Positions 43,651 through 53,305 are shown, counted from the first letter of the stretch. The stretch: DNA of 64,000 bases from Pedobacter chitinilyticus (GCF_003313385.1 NZ_QMHN01000001.1:273673-337672), one strand, 5' to 3'. The notes: generated from the sequence alone by a model not told the origin. Translations and numbers: made by a program.

Positions 43651-44901
43651 TTAAGGGTATAACAAATACTTTTTCCTCATTTCTTTGTACTTGCTTAAAC
43701 CTGGTTCCCAGCTTGCTCTAATTTCAGCTTCGCTTTTTCCTGCTATAATCTGTTGTCTAAAATCTCCTACGCCAATTAGTTTTTCAATAGGTAACATTTG
43801 GTTACTTAATTTAGAATCAAAAAAAGTTTCTTTTTTAGGAGATGCTTTATAAAGCTCAATCATCCATTGGATATTGATTTGACGTGTTTTCCTGAAAACC
43901 GAAGTGTCGTAATTTCTTAAATCGATGCCATAGCAAACTTCATCCTTAAATACTGGTGTTTCGGCCATGCCTTTAATGCCTGTTGGTTTAAACGAAAATT
44001 CGTAGATGCCTTTGTAGTAAGGTGCACCTAATATCGTAAAAGGAAATTTGGTACCTCTACCGTGGTTTACATAAACCCCTTCGAACAAACAAGTGCTTGG
44101 ATATAATAAGATGGATTGTGGCGTATTCAAGTTTGGTGATGGACTGACAGGAAGCTCATAAGGCATATCGTGGTTGTAGTTGGCATTTTTGATCACCGTT
44201 ATTTTGCATTTCAATTTGCCTTTCAACCAGCCTTCGCCATTCAACATGTGTGCGTATTCACCTACGGTTAAGCCGTGTGCCGCTGGAATAGGTTGTATGC
44301 CAATACCCGATTGGTATTTAGGGTCTAAAATTGGACCATCAATCACAAAACCATTAGGATTTGGACGATCAAAAATCATTACTTCTTTACTATTGGCAGC
44401 ACAAGCTTCCATTACACGTTGTAAAGTATTGATATAGGTATAGAAACGAACACCTACATCTTGAATGTCAAAGATCATGACATCAATGTCTGCTAAGTTT
44501 TCTTTGCTAGGTGTGCTTTGTTTCCCATAGAGAGAAACCACTTTGATGCCTGTTTTAGCGTCGGTTTCGTTACTTACATGGATACCTGCACTCGCATTAC
44601 CTCTAAAACCATGCTCTGGACCGAAAATCTTTACTATTTTTACGCCACGTTTCAACAAGCTGTCAACGGTAGTTGTTTTGCCTATTACAGAAGTTGGATT
44701 AACAACCATGCCTACACGCTTGCCTTTTAATAAGGGAAGGTAAAGTTCGGTTTGTTCAGCACCCGTTTTAAATGTTTTGCTGGCAACTTGATTTTCTTTG
44801 ACGGTTGTGTTTGTTTTTTGCGTTTTTTTGCTGTTTTGGCCGCAAGCTGTAAACGTAAAAACAGTTAAGAAAATTTTAAAAAATAGGATTGACTTGTTCA
44901 T
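43651..44901 (-). CDS. namZ: Exo-beta-N-acetylmuramidase NamZ (DUF1343), lipoprotein
   Basis: Start at the ATG at 44899-44901 (MNKSILFFKIFLTVFTFTAC), giving a lipobox (FTAC) and 416 residues; the longer frame adds 16 residues upstream with no signal character. Family landmarks: GKRVGMVVNPTSVIGKTTTV, KIFGPEHGFRGNASAG, FDIQDVGVRFYTYINTLQRV, MIFDRPNPNGFVIDGPILDP, YVNHGRGTKFPFTILGAPYY. DUF1343 was identified as an exo-acting muramidase (NamZ) that frees MurNAc from peptidoglycan fragments, so the protein should act in cell-wall recycling in the periplasm. Divergent from the LolC/E-type permease gene. Confidence 0.9.
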   Translation of the reverse strand: MNKSILFFKIFLTVFTFTACGQNSKKTQKTNTTVKENQVASKTFKTGAEQTELYLPLLKGKRVGMVVNPTSVIGKTTTVDSLLKRGVKIVKIFGPEHGFRGNASAGIHVSNETDAKTGIKVVSLYGKQSTPSKENLADIDVMIFDIQDVGVRFYTYINTLQRVMEACAANSKEVMIFDRPNPNGFVIDGPILDPKYQSGIGIQPIPAAHGLTVGEYAHMLNGEGWLKGKLKCKITVIKNANYNHDMPYELPVSPSPNLNTPQSILLYPSTCLFEGVYVNHGRGTKFPFTILGAPYYKGIYEFSFKPTGIKGMAETPVFKDEVCYGIDLRNYDTSVFRKTRQINIQWMIELYKASPKKETFFDSKLSNQMLPIEKLIGVGDFRQQIIAGKSEAEIRASWEPGLSKYKEMRKKYLLYP

Positions 44902-44979
44902 TTTCAGGTTTTTTAAGCATTTTGTGCTAAATCGAAATTGAATTAGCATTTTCGCTAAGTTACAATTTATTGCAAAAAG

Positions 44980-46200
44980 TTGAACGTAGAATACTTTATA
45001 TCGAGCCGTATTTCTTTAAAAGCTGAAAGAACCTTTTCAAAGCTTATTGTGCGCATTGCTATTGCGGGTGTAATGTTGAGCTTGGCGGTGATGATTCTTT
45101 CTATTGCCATTATCAAAGGTTTTAAAACAGAGATACAGGATAAGGTTAGAGGTTTTGTGGGTGATATACAGATCTACAGGTTTGATTTGAATGGGTCTTT
45201 TGAGAAATCCCCCTTTATTCCGAATGATACCACCATTAATAGCCTTAAGCAGAACCCTCAAATCGCTTCTTTTTATCCTTTTGCCACCAAGCCAGCTATT
45301 ATTGTAGCTAATGGCGAGGTAGAGGGAATCAATTTTAAAGGGATTGATGGCACTTACGACTGGGCTTACATTAAAAAACATTTGGTGAGTGGTAGGGTGA
45401 TTGATTTTAGGGATACCACTAAAGCCTCACAACAGGTGCTGATTTCAGAATATACTGCTAATCGCCTAATGCTTAAAACAGGCGACAGCTTTATCATGCA
45501 TTTTGTGCAAAATCCGCCAAGGAAAAGAAAATTGACCATTGTAGGGATTTATAGTATTGGGATTGAAAGTCTGGATAAGGGTTTTGTGATTGGGGACATT
45601 GGCCTGATCAGGAGATTGAACAATTGGTTGCCAGAACAAACTGGGGGGATTGAGGTACGTATTAAGGACTTTAAGCAACTAAAGCCTGTTGCCGATGAGG
45701 TGTATGGTAACTTAGAGATGCAACTTCGGTCGAGGTCGGTGGAGGAGAGTACACCTGAAATTTTCACTTGGCTATCTTTATTGGATGTGAATACGAGGGT
45801 ATTGCTGATTTTAATGCTCATTGTGGGGGTGATTAACATGATTACGGCTTTGCTGATTATGATTCTTGAGCGTACCAATATGATTGGGATGTTAAAGGCC
45901 ATGGGCATGAGTAATGGTAGCATGATGAAGATATTTCTTTATAATGCCATTTATTTGGTGGGAATTGGTTTGTTATTAGGCAATATTTTAGGTTTGGGGC
46001 TATGCTTTTTGCAGGATTATACTCATATATTTAAGTTAGAACAAACGAATTATTATTTGGATCATGTGCCTATTGAGGTGCATTTTAAAGACGTGCTTTT
46101 ACTGAATTTGGCTACCGTGGTAACTTGTACGGTGGTGCTCATTATTCCGTCGATGTTAGTGAGTAGGATTAGCCCGCTGAAAGCGATCAGGTTTAAGTAG
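44980..46200 (+). CDS. LolC/LolE-type ABC transporter permease (FtsX-like)
   Basis: A 406-residue permease. The start appears to be TTG at 44980 (NVEYFISSRISLKAERTFSK), because no ATG precedes the first helix and the N-terminal motif is conserved in the family. TM1 ~22-47 (LIVRIAIAGVMLSLAVMILS), a large periplasmic MacB-PCD-type domain (~48-265), then three C-terminal helices (VLLILMLIVGVINMITALLI, AIYLVGIGLLLGNILGLGLC, LLNLATVVTCTVVLIIPSML) with the typical closing SRISPLKAIRFK. A role in moving lipoproteins to the outer membrane is likely. The ATPase partner (LolD) is not next to it. Confidence 0.85.
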   Translation: MNVEYFISSRISLKAERTFSKLIVRIAIAGVMLSLAVMILSIAIIKGFKTEIQDKVRGFVGDIQIYRFDLNGSFEKSPFIPNDTTINSLKQNPQIASFYPFATKPAIIVANGEVEGINFKGIDGTYDWAYIKKHLVSGRVIDFRDTTKASQQVLISEYTANRLMLKTGDSFIMHFVQNPPRKRKLTIVGIYSIGIESLDKGFVIGDIGLIRRLNNWLPEQTGGIEVRIKDFKQLKPVADEVYGNLEMQLRSRSVEESTPEIFTWLSLLDVNTRVLLILMLIVGVINMITALLIMILERTNMIGMLKAMGMSNGSMMKIFLYNAIYLVGIGLLLGNILGLGLCFLQDYTHIFKLEQTNYYLDHVPIEVHFKDVLLLNLATVVTCTVVLIIPSMLVSRISPLKAIRFK

Positions 46201-46224
46201 GGATTGTTTGATGTTTATTTTTTA

Positions 46225-46542
46225 AACCACCTTAGACACCTTAGATCATTTTAGTTTTTGAACCATTAAGGTATTAAGGGGCATTAAGTTTTCTTGGATA
46301 TCTTCTTTATTGTTGATGCTTGATTTTTTTAACCACCTTAGACACCTTAGATCATTTTAGTTTTTGAACCGTTAAGGTATTAAGGAGCATTAAGTTTTCT
46401 TGGATATCTTCTTTATTGTTGATGCTTGATTTTTTGAACCACCTTAGATACCTTAGATCATTTTAGTTTTTTGAACCGTTAATGTATTAAGGAGCATTAA
46501 GTTTTATTGCTTATTTCTTAATTTCTTTCATTTGTTAATTTT
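46225..46542. repeat. 106-bp tandem repeat, about three copies
   Basis: AACCACCTTAGA recurs at 46225, 46331 and 46437, exactly 106 bases apart. Copies 1 and 2 are almost identical over the full unit (including TTAAGTTTTCTTGGATATCT and TTGTTGATGCTTGATTTT); copy 3 diverges in its last third. An inverted partial copy (CTAAGGTGTCTTAGGTGG) lies at about 46579-46597, so the array is bounded by an inverted repeat. It separates two convergent genes. Confidence 0.9.
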
Positions 46543-46610
46543 TGATTCTATTAAATAGGGGGCTTTGTCTTAGATGAACTAAGGTGTCTTAGGTGGTAAA
46601 AATTAGTATG

Positions 46611-47513
46611 TTATTTCATCCCCTGCAAAACCCCCATTTTCAAATCATAAGTAGATAGGGTAATTTGCTGAAGATCGAGGTTGGACAAAACGTAATTGGT
46701 AATCATAGCAGCCATTACAATCATATCTACCCTTAACGGAATGAGATTAGGCATTTGACTACGTTCTTGGTGTGTTGAAGCGATAAGTTTTTGGCTCAGT
46801 TGATGGTAGGCTTTGATGTCAATAGGTGCTTTGGGAATTTGATGGATATTTAGTGAGGGATTGAGCATGGCTGAGTAAGTTTCAAACGCACCTGCAGAAC
46901 CTATTAATGTTTTAGCATCGAAACCCTTTCCAAAGTCAATTAACTCCGTCAAAGTATTTTGCAAATGGTTTTGGATATTTTGCTGGTCGGTAATGCTAAT
47001 GGGGTCCGATTTGAAAAACTTCTGCATTAACCTAGCAGCACCAATATCAAAACTTTTTTTCCAGTAAAAACCTTGTTCGTCGCAGAAAATAAACTCGGTA
47101 CTGCCACCTCCAATATCCATAATTAAGGATTTACCTTGAATGGCTCCGCTAGCTTTTACGCCTTCGTAAATCAAATGGGCTTCTTCATTGCCATCAACCA
47201 CTTCAATGGTAATTCCTGTCTGTTGTTTAACGGATTCAATAAACTCTTCACCGTTGCTGGCACTGCGCACACCAGAAGTAGCCACGGCCCTTACTTTAGA
47301 AACCTCGTACTCTTTAAGTGTGTTGCTGAATTCTTTTAAACAATGGATACCACGCTCAAAGGCAGCAGGGATAATGCGATTTTGGAGGGTAATATCTTCA
47401 CCCAGTTTTACAGGCTTGTTGGTTTTATAAAGGATATTCATCTCATTACCAGTTTTTTCGGCGATAATGAGATGGAAAGTATTTGTGCCTAAATCTATGG
47501 CGGCAATTTTCAT
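46611..47513 (-). CDS. ppx: Exopolyphosphatase (Ppx/GppA family)
   Basis: A 300-residue protein of the ASKHA fold: phosphate-1 motif MKIAAIDLGTNTFHLIIAEK at the N-terminus, VRAVATSGVRSASNGEEFIE, and the phosphate-2 loop LIMDIGGGSTEFIF (~128-141). It hydrolyses terminal phosphates of polyphosphate or pppGpp. It lacks the C-terminal HD-like domain of the E. coli enzymes; this short two-domain form is common in Bacteroidota. The gene for the frameshifted lipoprotein lies 26 bases upstream on the same strand. Confidence 0.9.
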   Translation of the reverse strand: MKIAAIDLGTNTFHLIIAEKTGNEMNILYKTNKPVKLGEDITLQNRIIPAAFERGIHCLKEFSNTLKEYEVSKVRAVATSGVRSASNGEEFIESVKQQTGITIEVVDGNEEAHLIYEGVKASGAIQGKSLIMDIGGGSTEFIFCDEQGFYWKKSFDIGAARLMQKFFKSDPISITDQQNIQNHLQNTLTELIDFGKGFDAKTLIGSAGAFETYSAMLNPSLNIHQIPKAPIDIKAYHQLSQKLIASTHQERSQMPNLIPLRVDMIVMAAMITNYVLSNLDLQQITLSTYDLKMGVLQGMK

Positions 47514-47539
47514 GTATTTTGATTCTCTTTTTTGAGCGG

Positions 47540-48288
47540 TTAATCTACGAAATCATCACGCAACAACAAAACCAAAGCGGCGTTACTGATCAGCAATTTT
47601 TCTTTTTCATCGCTCTTTTTCAAGAAAATGGTACCGTTGTCAATTAAGGATACAGCACCTACAATTTCCCCGTTTTTATTTTCGAACTGAAAGCCCATAG
47701 GGATTTTGCTAATGGATTTTGGTTTAGTTTTGATCACTGTTTTAACGGTGTAGTAATTCTCTTTGTCCAGCACTATTTTGCCAACTACACCATCTTTGTA
47801 CATCTCTACCGCTGCATTGTTAATTTGCATAAGCCAAGGAGTTTCAGCATCTGCAAGGTAAATTTGAGCGTAACAACTATTCAGTAACGAATCTTTATCT
47901 CGGTATCGTTTGGCATTTACCTCTACTTTTTCGCCCAGGTTTACAAAAAGATTTCTGCTCTTTAGTCCATTGGTCATAAAAACCTCAGAATGCTCTCCAT
48001 TTGTAGAAGATAGGGCGAAGGTCATTTCGTTTTTCTTTTTTTCGCTACCCAGCATTATACTTTCTTGACCATTGCTAAAGCCAAAAGCACGTTTGCTGCC
48101 TTTGTTCCAAGAACGTTTAACGTATTGTGTTTGATAGTTAGCAAAAGTAACTGTTTGGTTAACTCGTAAACCTTGTGTGCCTTTAACTGGATGTTGTACC
48201 AATTCGTTGTTTGGGACATCAATTTGCTTGAACAAGCGCTTAGAAATAAAGAAACAAGTCCTAAAAATGTGTAATAGTTTGATTTCAT
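47540..48288 (-). pseudogene. Lipoprotein gene with a -1 frameshift after its lipobox
   Basis: Two frames must be joined. From ATG 48288-48286 the sequence reads MKSNYYTFLGLVSLFLSAC, a textbook lipoprotein signal with lipobox LSAC, but that frame then runs into unrelated sequence and stops at 48055. The long downstream frame (open from 48235 to 47540, ~230 residues, KQIDVPNNELVQHPVKG onward) has no ATG start or signal; its only early start is a TTG inside the lipobox codons. One missing base close to 48229-48233 would join lipobox and body perfectly (ACS-KQIDVPNN). The body has a jelly-like strand pattern (KIVLDKENYYTVKTVIKTKP, PMGFQFENKNGEIVGAVSLI); function unknown. Either a genuine loss of export or a sequencing error. 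Confidence 0.7.
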
Positions 48289-48706
48289 TTTATGTGTGTG
48301 TTTGTGAAACCGAAACTATTAAAAATCAGACCACGACGGACGGCGTTGGTCGCTTTTTACATTTTTTAACAATTACTTTAAAATGGAATACTTGTAAGAC
48401 TCTTGAATTTAAAGATGCTATACAAATGACCTTAAAAATTGTTTTGTAAAATATACAGCGATGTGTTGTTTTGCAGAGAAATAGGCGATAGAAGGGGGAT
48501 GGCGTTTAATAGAGAGAATGCTTTTGCCAATTAAACCTGACATTAGCGGATACCGGCCCTGTGGATAAGGCCTGTGGAGTATGAGCGATTGGCAGGGCTA
48601 GCCCAAAATAGTTGTACTAGCCCTGCTTTTCAAATTCTCTTTATTATTTATGTGGTTTAAGATTTGGTAAGTTTTAAACTAACTCCTAATCCCTAACCAC
48701 TAGGTC
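48289..48706. other. Intergenic gap with an inverted repeat
   Basis: About 420 bases without a gene. An inverted repeat has arms 48592-48601 and 48617-48626 (GCAGGGCTAG / CTAGCCCTGC) followed by TTTT. A run TCCTAATCCCTAACC at about 48684 resembles the heptamer repeat at 63587. Must also contain the promoter of the frameshifted lipoprotein gene. Confidence 0.6.
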
Positions 48707-50041
48707 CTAATTCTTATAAGTAAACCACTTAAACATCTCTTTAAAGGTTGTTTTTTTTCCGTACATTAAAATGCCTACGCGGTAAATACGTCCAGCAATC
48801 CAAACGGTGACTACAAAACCAACTGCTAAAATGGCCATTGATAAAGCCAGCTCCCAGCCAGGTACACCATAAGGAATACGCACCACCATGGCAATAGGAG
48901 AGGTGAAAGGAATCATCGACAGCCAAAATGCCGTACTGCCATAAGGGTCGTTGGTAACCACGCTAAGTGATAAGGCGTAGCCCAATAGCAGCGGCAACAT
49001 TACGGGAAGCATAAACTGTTGCGTTTCTGTTTCGCTATCTACCGCGGAGCCAATGGCAGCATAAAGGGCGCTGTAAAACAGATAGCCGCCCAAGAAGAAA
49101 AATAAAAACACTACAATGATTTTGCCTACATCCAAACCCGCTAAGCTTTTTTGAATATCGGCAACTGGGCCTTGCGGAGCTGCAGAAGTTACTTGCTCGG
49201 CACCGCTTATTTGCGTTTGTGCTTGAGTAGAGGCCGTGATTTCTTTGATGTCTTCTTTGTTGGTAAACAAGCTTACTGCAGCTGTGCTGATGGCTAGCGT
49301 AAGTACGATCCACAGCATAAATTGGGTTAAACCGACCAAAGCGATACCTACAATTTTGCCCATCATTAATTGAAATGGTTTTACTGAAGAGACAATGACT
49401 TCGATGATACGGTTTGTTTTTTCTTCGATGACCCCACGCATTACCTGTATGCCATACATCATGATGAACATGAACATGAGTACGCCCGCTGTAAAAGCGA
49501 TAAAAGTACTTGCACCAGCACTTGATTCTTCTTCTTTCCCTGTTTCGGCAATTTTTTTAGTAGAAATGTCTACCGAGGTTTTAAGCTTATCTAAATCGGT
49601 TTGCGAAATGCCAGATTCTTTAAGTTTTTGAGTTTTGATGAGTTCCTCAATGTCTCCAGAAATACGGCGGTTTAGCGACATGCCAGGCTGCTTGGCACCA
49701 AAAAGCTCTACACCTTTTGGAGCTGCTAAGCTAAACTCTGGTAAATAAAGGATATAGTCATAATTTGCTTTGCTAAGGTCTTTTTTGGCTTGCTCTAAGC
49801 TTTTGTCAATATAAACGTAGGCTACGTTTTGGTTAGCGCTTAGTTTTTCTGTTAAAGTTTTGTTGGTACTTACAACGGCCACCTTATCGTGAGTGTCTTT
49901 AATGCCTTTGTAAGCAAAAAAGCCAATGAGTGCATAAACGCCAGCAATTAATAAAGGCGTTAAAAAAGTCATTACAATGAACGATTTCTTTTTGACTCTC
50001 GAAAAATATTCCCTTTGGATAATGAGTAAGATTTTATTCAT
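48707..50041 (-). CDS. ABC-2 type exporter permease (NatB-like)
   Basis: A 444-residue permease. TM1 ~20-42 (SFIVMTFLTPLLIAGVYALI), a large extracytoplasmic domain (~45-185), then about five helices (STFIAFTAGVLMFMFIMMYG, IVGIALVGLTQFMLWIVLTL, IIVVFLFFFLGGYLFYSALY, and the end LALSMAILAVGFVVTVWIAG). Family motif VMRGVIEEKTNRIIEVIVSS is characteristic of NatB/ABC2_membrane_3 proteins. Its start overlaps the ATPase gene by 8 bases. Likely function: export of sodium, a drug or another small solute; the substrate is not predictable. Confidence 0.88.
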   Translation of the reverse strand: MNKILLIIQREYFSRVKKKSFIVMTFLTPLLIAGVYALIGFFAYKGIKDTHDKVAVVSTNKTLTEKLSANQNVAYVYIDKSLEQAKKDLSKANYDYILYLPEFSLAAPKGVELFGAKQPGMSLNRRISGDIEELIKTQKLKESGISQTDLDKLKTSVDISTKKIAETGKEEESSAGASTFIAFTAGVLMFMFIMMYGIQVMRGVIEEKTNRIIEVIVSSVKPFQLMMGKIVGIALVGLTQFMLWIVLTLAISTAAVSLFTNKEDIKEITASTQAQTQISGAEQVTSAAPQGPVADIQKSLAGLDVGKIIVVFLFFFLGGYLFYSALYAAIGSAVDSETETQQFMLPVMLPLLLGYALSLSVVTNDPYGSTAFWLSMIPFTSPIAMVVRIPYGVPGWELALSMAILAVGFVVTVWIAGRIYRVGILMYGKKTTFKEMFKWFTYKN

Positions 50042-50942
50042 GGCTTTGTCCTTTCACTTTTTCAATAAAAATATCGTTCATGGTAGGAATCACTTCATCT
50101 AAACGGTGAATGTTTACATGAGGAAGCAATTGCGATAGCGCTTCGTTGGCTACACGGCTAGGTTTTAATTGTAGTTTTACCAAAGTGTGGTTTTTTACTT
50201 TTTCGGTTTGCAACACCTCGTAAATATCGTTGCTCGTCGTTTCGTAATCTCCTTCGTACTCTATCCAGTAGGCATTGTTACGGTAGGTGTTTTTAATCTC
50301 GTCAACCGCACCGTCCAATATTTTTTTAGATTTATTAATGAGGGCAATGTTATCGCAAAGTTCCTCTACGCTTTCCATACGGTGGGTTGAGAAGATGAAG
50401 GTTGCGCCATTTTTGTTCAGTTCCAAAATCTCATTTTTAATGATGTCGGCATTTACAGGGTCAAAACCAGAGAAAGGTTCGTCCAAGATAATCAATTCGG
50501 GTTGGTGCAATATTGTGGCCACAAACTGTACCTTTTGTTGCATTCCCTTACTCAAATCTTCCACTTTTTTGCTCCACCAGTCTTTCATTTCCAGTTTTTC
50601 AAACCAGTATTTAATGCGTTTGGTAGCTTCAGCACTGTTTAGCCCTTTCAGTTTAGAAAGGTAAAGCACTTGCTCCCCAATCTCCATTTTTTTGTAAAGA
50701 CCACGTTCTTCGGGCAAGTAGCCTATCTGCGAAATGTGGTTGGCATTCAGCCTTTCGCCGTTAAAAAATACTTCGCCGCTTTCAGGAGCAGTAATTTGGG
50801 TAATAATTCTAATTAGAGAAGTTTTGCCAGCACCGTTGGGACCCAATAACCCAAAAATCTTGCCTTTTTCTACTTCAAGGCTCACATCATTTAGGGCACG
50901 GTGCGTAGCATACTGTTTTACAATATTTTTTACGCTTAACAT
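50034..50942 (-). CDS. ABC transporter ATP-binding protein (NatA-like)
   Basis: A 302-residue ATPase: Walker A GLLGPNGAGKTSLIRIITQI (~32-50), Q-loop IGYLPEERGLYKKMEIGEQV, signature LSKGMQQKVQFVATILHQPE, Walker B LIILDEPFSGFDP and H-loop FIFSTHRMESVEELCD. The C-terminal ~80 residues form the DUF4162-like accessory domain of drug-export ATPases (NTYRNNAYWIEYEGDYETTS). First gene of a two-gene operon with the NatB-like permease; 8-base overlap. Confidence 0.92.
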   Translation of the reverse strand: MLSVKNIVKQYATHRALNDVSLEVEKGKIFGLLGPNGAGKTSLIRIITQITAPESGEVFFNGERLNANHISQIGYLPEERGLYKKMEIGEQVLYLSKLKGLNSAEATKRIKYWFEKLEMKDWWSKKVEDLSKGMQQKVQFVATILHQPELIILDEPFSGFDPVNADIIKNEILELNKNGATFIFSTHRMESVEELCDNIALINKSKKILDGAVDEIKNTYRNNAYWIEYEGDYETTSNDIYEVLQTEKVKNHTLVKLQLKPSRVANEALSQLLPHVNIHRLDEVIPTMNDIFIEKVKGQSHE

Positions 50943-51447
50943 ATCTTTAACATATCTATTGTTTAGTTTCGGTGATAAGATAGTAAAAAAGGCCTTTTGT
51001 TACGAAGCTTTGTGGATTTGTTGAGAAAAACTTAGCTAGTAATGTATGGCAAATGTAGCCCTGCTTTTCATTTCAAGTCCTCGCTTTGCTGCGGGCTTTT
51101 CATTACAATCAGGTTTATTTTACGAAGGAAGTGCAACAACTGGATAGTTTGCTAGCTAGCCTTTGTGTTTTAGTGGTTAATTTTTTACCGCAAAGCGTTT
51201 GGAAGTCTTCGCGTTCTTCGCGTCACTCTTCCTTTCTTGGCGGTTAATTTTTTACCGCAAAGGTTTTAGAAGTATTCGCAAAGGGACGCAAAGCTAAGCG
51301 TTTAAATGTCTACAATGTCTACAAATATTTTCTTTGCGTTCTTAGCATTTTTCTTCCTTTTCTTAGTGGTTAATTTTACCGCAATCCCGTACATACGGGA
51401 TGAAGTATTCGCAAATGGACGCAAAGAAAAATATTTAAACCGTTCAA
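50943..51447. repeat. Repeat-rich intergenic gap
   Basis: About 500 bases with no gene. TTTTACCGCAA begins at about 51183, 51251 and 51374, each followed within ~50 bases by a CGCAAA(G/T)GGACGCAAAG or CGCGTTCTTCGCGT-like stretch, so three diverged copies of one direct repeat are present. A small palindrome TCCCGTACATACGGGA is at 51385-51400. Confidence 0.65.
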
Positions 51448-52554
51448 TTAACGTTTCTTTTTGAATAATTTTCCGATGTAATCAACTACCGAAGTACGCC
51501 GTTTCCGTGGATTTTCGGGCCCAATTAAGAAGCCGTATGGCTGTAAATCTGGATGATGGTCGCAAATGATTTTAACCATACCCAACAGTGGGATCGCCAA
51601 AATCATTCCAGCAATACCCCAAATCATCTCGCCTAAAACAATAGCCATAATGGTAAATAAAGGGTTGATATTAACTTGTTCTCCAACTACTAAGGGCTCT
51701 AAAATGTAAGTTTGTATAAATTGTACGATGAAATAGGTAAGTAGTACCCACCAAATTTTTTCATTTTCGCCCTGCGCTATAACGGCCAAAACCGTGATAG
51801 AAGTTCCAGTTAAATTCCCTACAAATGGAACAATTTCTAATAAACCGCATAGTACTGCGAAGAAAATCGCGTTCTCTACGCCAATTATACTAAAGCCAAT
51901 GCCATACATTATCCAAAGTAAACCAATCATTGCGGCCAAACCGCTCAGGTATTTTTGAGAGACTTTACCAGCTTTGTGCACCACCATGTCGGCATCTGCT
52001 TTTTCTTTTTTGGCTACCAATTTTAAAATAAACTGTTTGATATGCCTACGGTACAACAAAAATAAATACATATAAACCAGTACTAAGACCGCATTAATGG
52101 CGATGCTCATTAATCCAGAAGCAAAGCTAAATAGCATATCGTTTGTATTACTGGTCTGTTGCTCAATAATTTCTTTTTGCTTTTTGGCATCTATTCCCAG
52201 CGTTTCGTTAATCCAATATCTAATGTTGTTAAAAAGGTGGTAAAGCCTCGCTTTCATTTCGTCGAGGTTTTCGGCCAAGCTTGATAATTGTATGGAAAGA
52301 AGAACCAAAATCAATAATATGCAGGCTATAAAAATGAACATGCAAAGCAATGCCACTAATGCACGGCTAATATTTTTGCTTTCGAAATAATTGCAAAGTC
52401 TGATGAATAACATTGAAAGTACCGCTGCTAGCACTACGGGTACAATGAATGCTGCCGAAAAATATAAGCCAGCAAACCCCAAGGTGAAGAACAATAATAA
52501 ATAGACTGTTTGTTGTAGTTTTTCCATTGTTGGGAATAACATTCTGTATGACAA
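51448..52554 (-). CDS. AI-2E family membrane transporter
   Basis: A 368-residue, seven- to eight-helix protein. Alternative starts at 52542 and 52527 (MEKLQQTVYLLLFFTLGFAG) are equally plausible; I give the longest ATG frame. Paired N-terminal helices (FAGLYFSAAFIVPVVLAAVL), the helical soluble loop (~90-140), MSIAINAVLVLVYMYLFLLY, and the conserved C-terminal half ENAIFFAVLCGLLEIVPFVG, TYILEPLVVGEQVNINPLFT, GEMIWGIAGMILAIPLLGMV. The family includes TqsA and sodium/proton antiporters; the substrate is not predictable. The upstream DUF72 gene ends 31 bases before. Confidence 0.9.
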   Translation of the reverse strand: MSYRMLFPTMEKLQQTVYLLLFFTLGFAGLYFSAAFIVPVVLAAVLSMLFIRLCNYFESKNISRALVALLCMFIFIACILLILVLLSIQLSSLAENLDEMKARLYHLFNNIRYWINETLGIDAKKQKEIIEQQTSNTNDMLFSFASGLMSIAINAVLVLVYMYLFLLYRRHIKQFILKLVAKKEKADADMVVHKAGKVSQKYLSGLAAMIGLLWIMYGIGFSIIGVENAIFFAVLCGLLEIVPFVGNLTGTSITVLAVIAQGENEKIWWVLLTYFIVQFIQTYILEPLVVGEQVNINPLFTIMAIVLGEMIWGIAGMILAIPLLGMVKIICDHHPDLQPYGFLIGPENPRKRRTSVVDYIGKLFKKKR

Positions 52555-52585
52555 AATGTTTACGATCCAATTTTTTCTAAATGCC

Positions 52586-53305
52586 TTATGTTGAAGCCAA
52601 CAACTTTAATTGATTAGCATTGGTGATTGCTCCAAAACCCCAGGTGTTATTAAAATAAACAAATACTTCTTCTGCGTCTTCAGGAATTTGTGTAATGAAA
52701 TGTTCGATGGTTGAAACATCATAAGTTGATTTGTAAAGGATGGGCTTGCCATGGAAACGGTAATAGATTGTTGGATTGGTAGCCGTCACTTCTTCGGGGA
52801 TGCATTTGGGATAGCTTTGCGAGGCAAAAATGATATGTTGAGCCTTAAATTGAGTAAATATATCTTCGTTCCACCAAGAGGCATGTCTAAACTCTATGAC
52901 ATTTTTAAAGTTGGGGTCAAGTGTTTGGAGTAAGCGTTCCAATCTTTCTTCAGTATAATGAAATGAAGGTGGGAATTGAAATAACACACACGCTAGCTTT
53001 TCTTTAAGGCCATTGTTAAGCAAATGATAAAAATCGGCAGTGTCCGTTTTGCAATCCTTTAGTTGCTTGTAATGGGTGATGAGGCGAGGTGCTTTCATCG
53101 TGAAAACAAAATAAGCAGGACTATCATTGTGCCATTTTTGCAAAGATTTTTCGGTGGGTGTTTTATAAAAACTGGCATTGATTTCAATCGTGTTGAAATG
53201 TTCAGCATAAAATTTGAACCAATCTTTTTGTGCCAGACCTTTTGGATAAAAAAAGTCCTTCCATTCCTTGTAATAAAAGCCCGAACAACCAATTTTCCAT
53301 TTCAT
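52586..53305 (-). CDS. DUF72 (YecE-like) protein
   Basis: A 239-residue cytoplasmic TIM-barrel protein. Family markers: N-terminal KIGCSGFYYKEWKDFFYPKG, FYAEHFNTIEINASFYKTPT, YFVFTMKAPRLITHYKQLKD, LACVLFQFPPSFHYTEERLE, NVIEFRHASWWNEDIF, and the C-terminal EVFVYFNNTWGFGAITNANQ. Structures resemble metal-dependent sugar isomerases or endonuclease IV, but the function is unknown. Upstream of the AI-2E gene on the same strand. Confidence 0.92.
   Translation of the reverse strand: MKWKIGCSGFYYKEWKDFFYPKGLAQKDWFKFYAEHFNTIEINASFYKTPTEKSLQKWHNDSPAYFVFTMKAPRLITHYKQLKDCKTDTADFYHLLNNGLKEKLACVLFQFPPSFHYTEERLERLLQTLDPNFKNVIEFRHASWWNEDIFTQFKAQHIIFASQSYPKCIPEEVTATNPTIYYRFHGKPILYKSTYDVSTIEHFITQIPEDAEEVFVYFNNTWGFGAITNANQLKLLAST

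Noticed and set aside
46225..46542. CRISPR-like array
   Set aside because: The units are contiguous 106-base tandem copies without unique spacers, and no cas gene is present.
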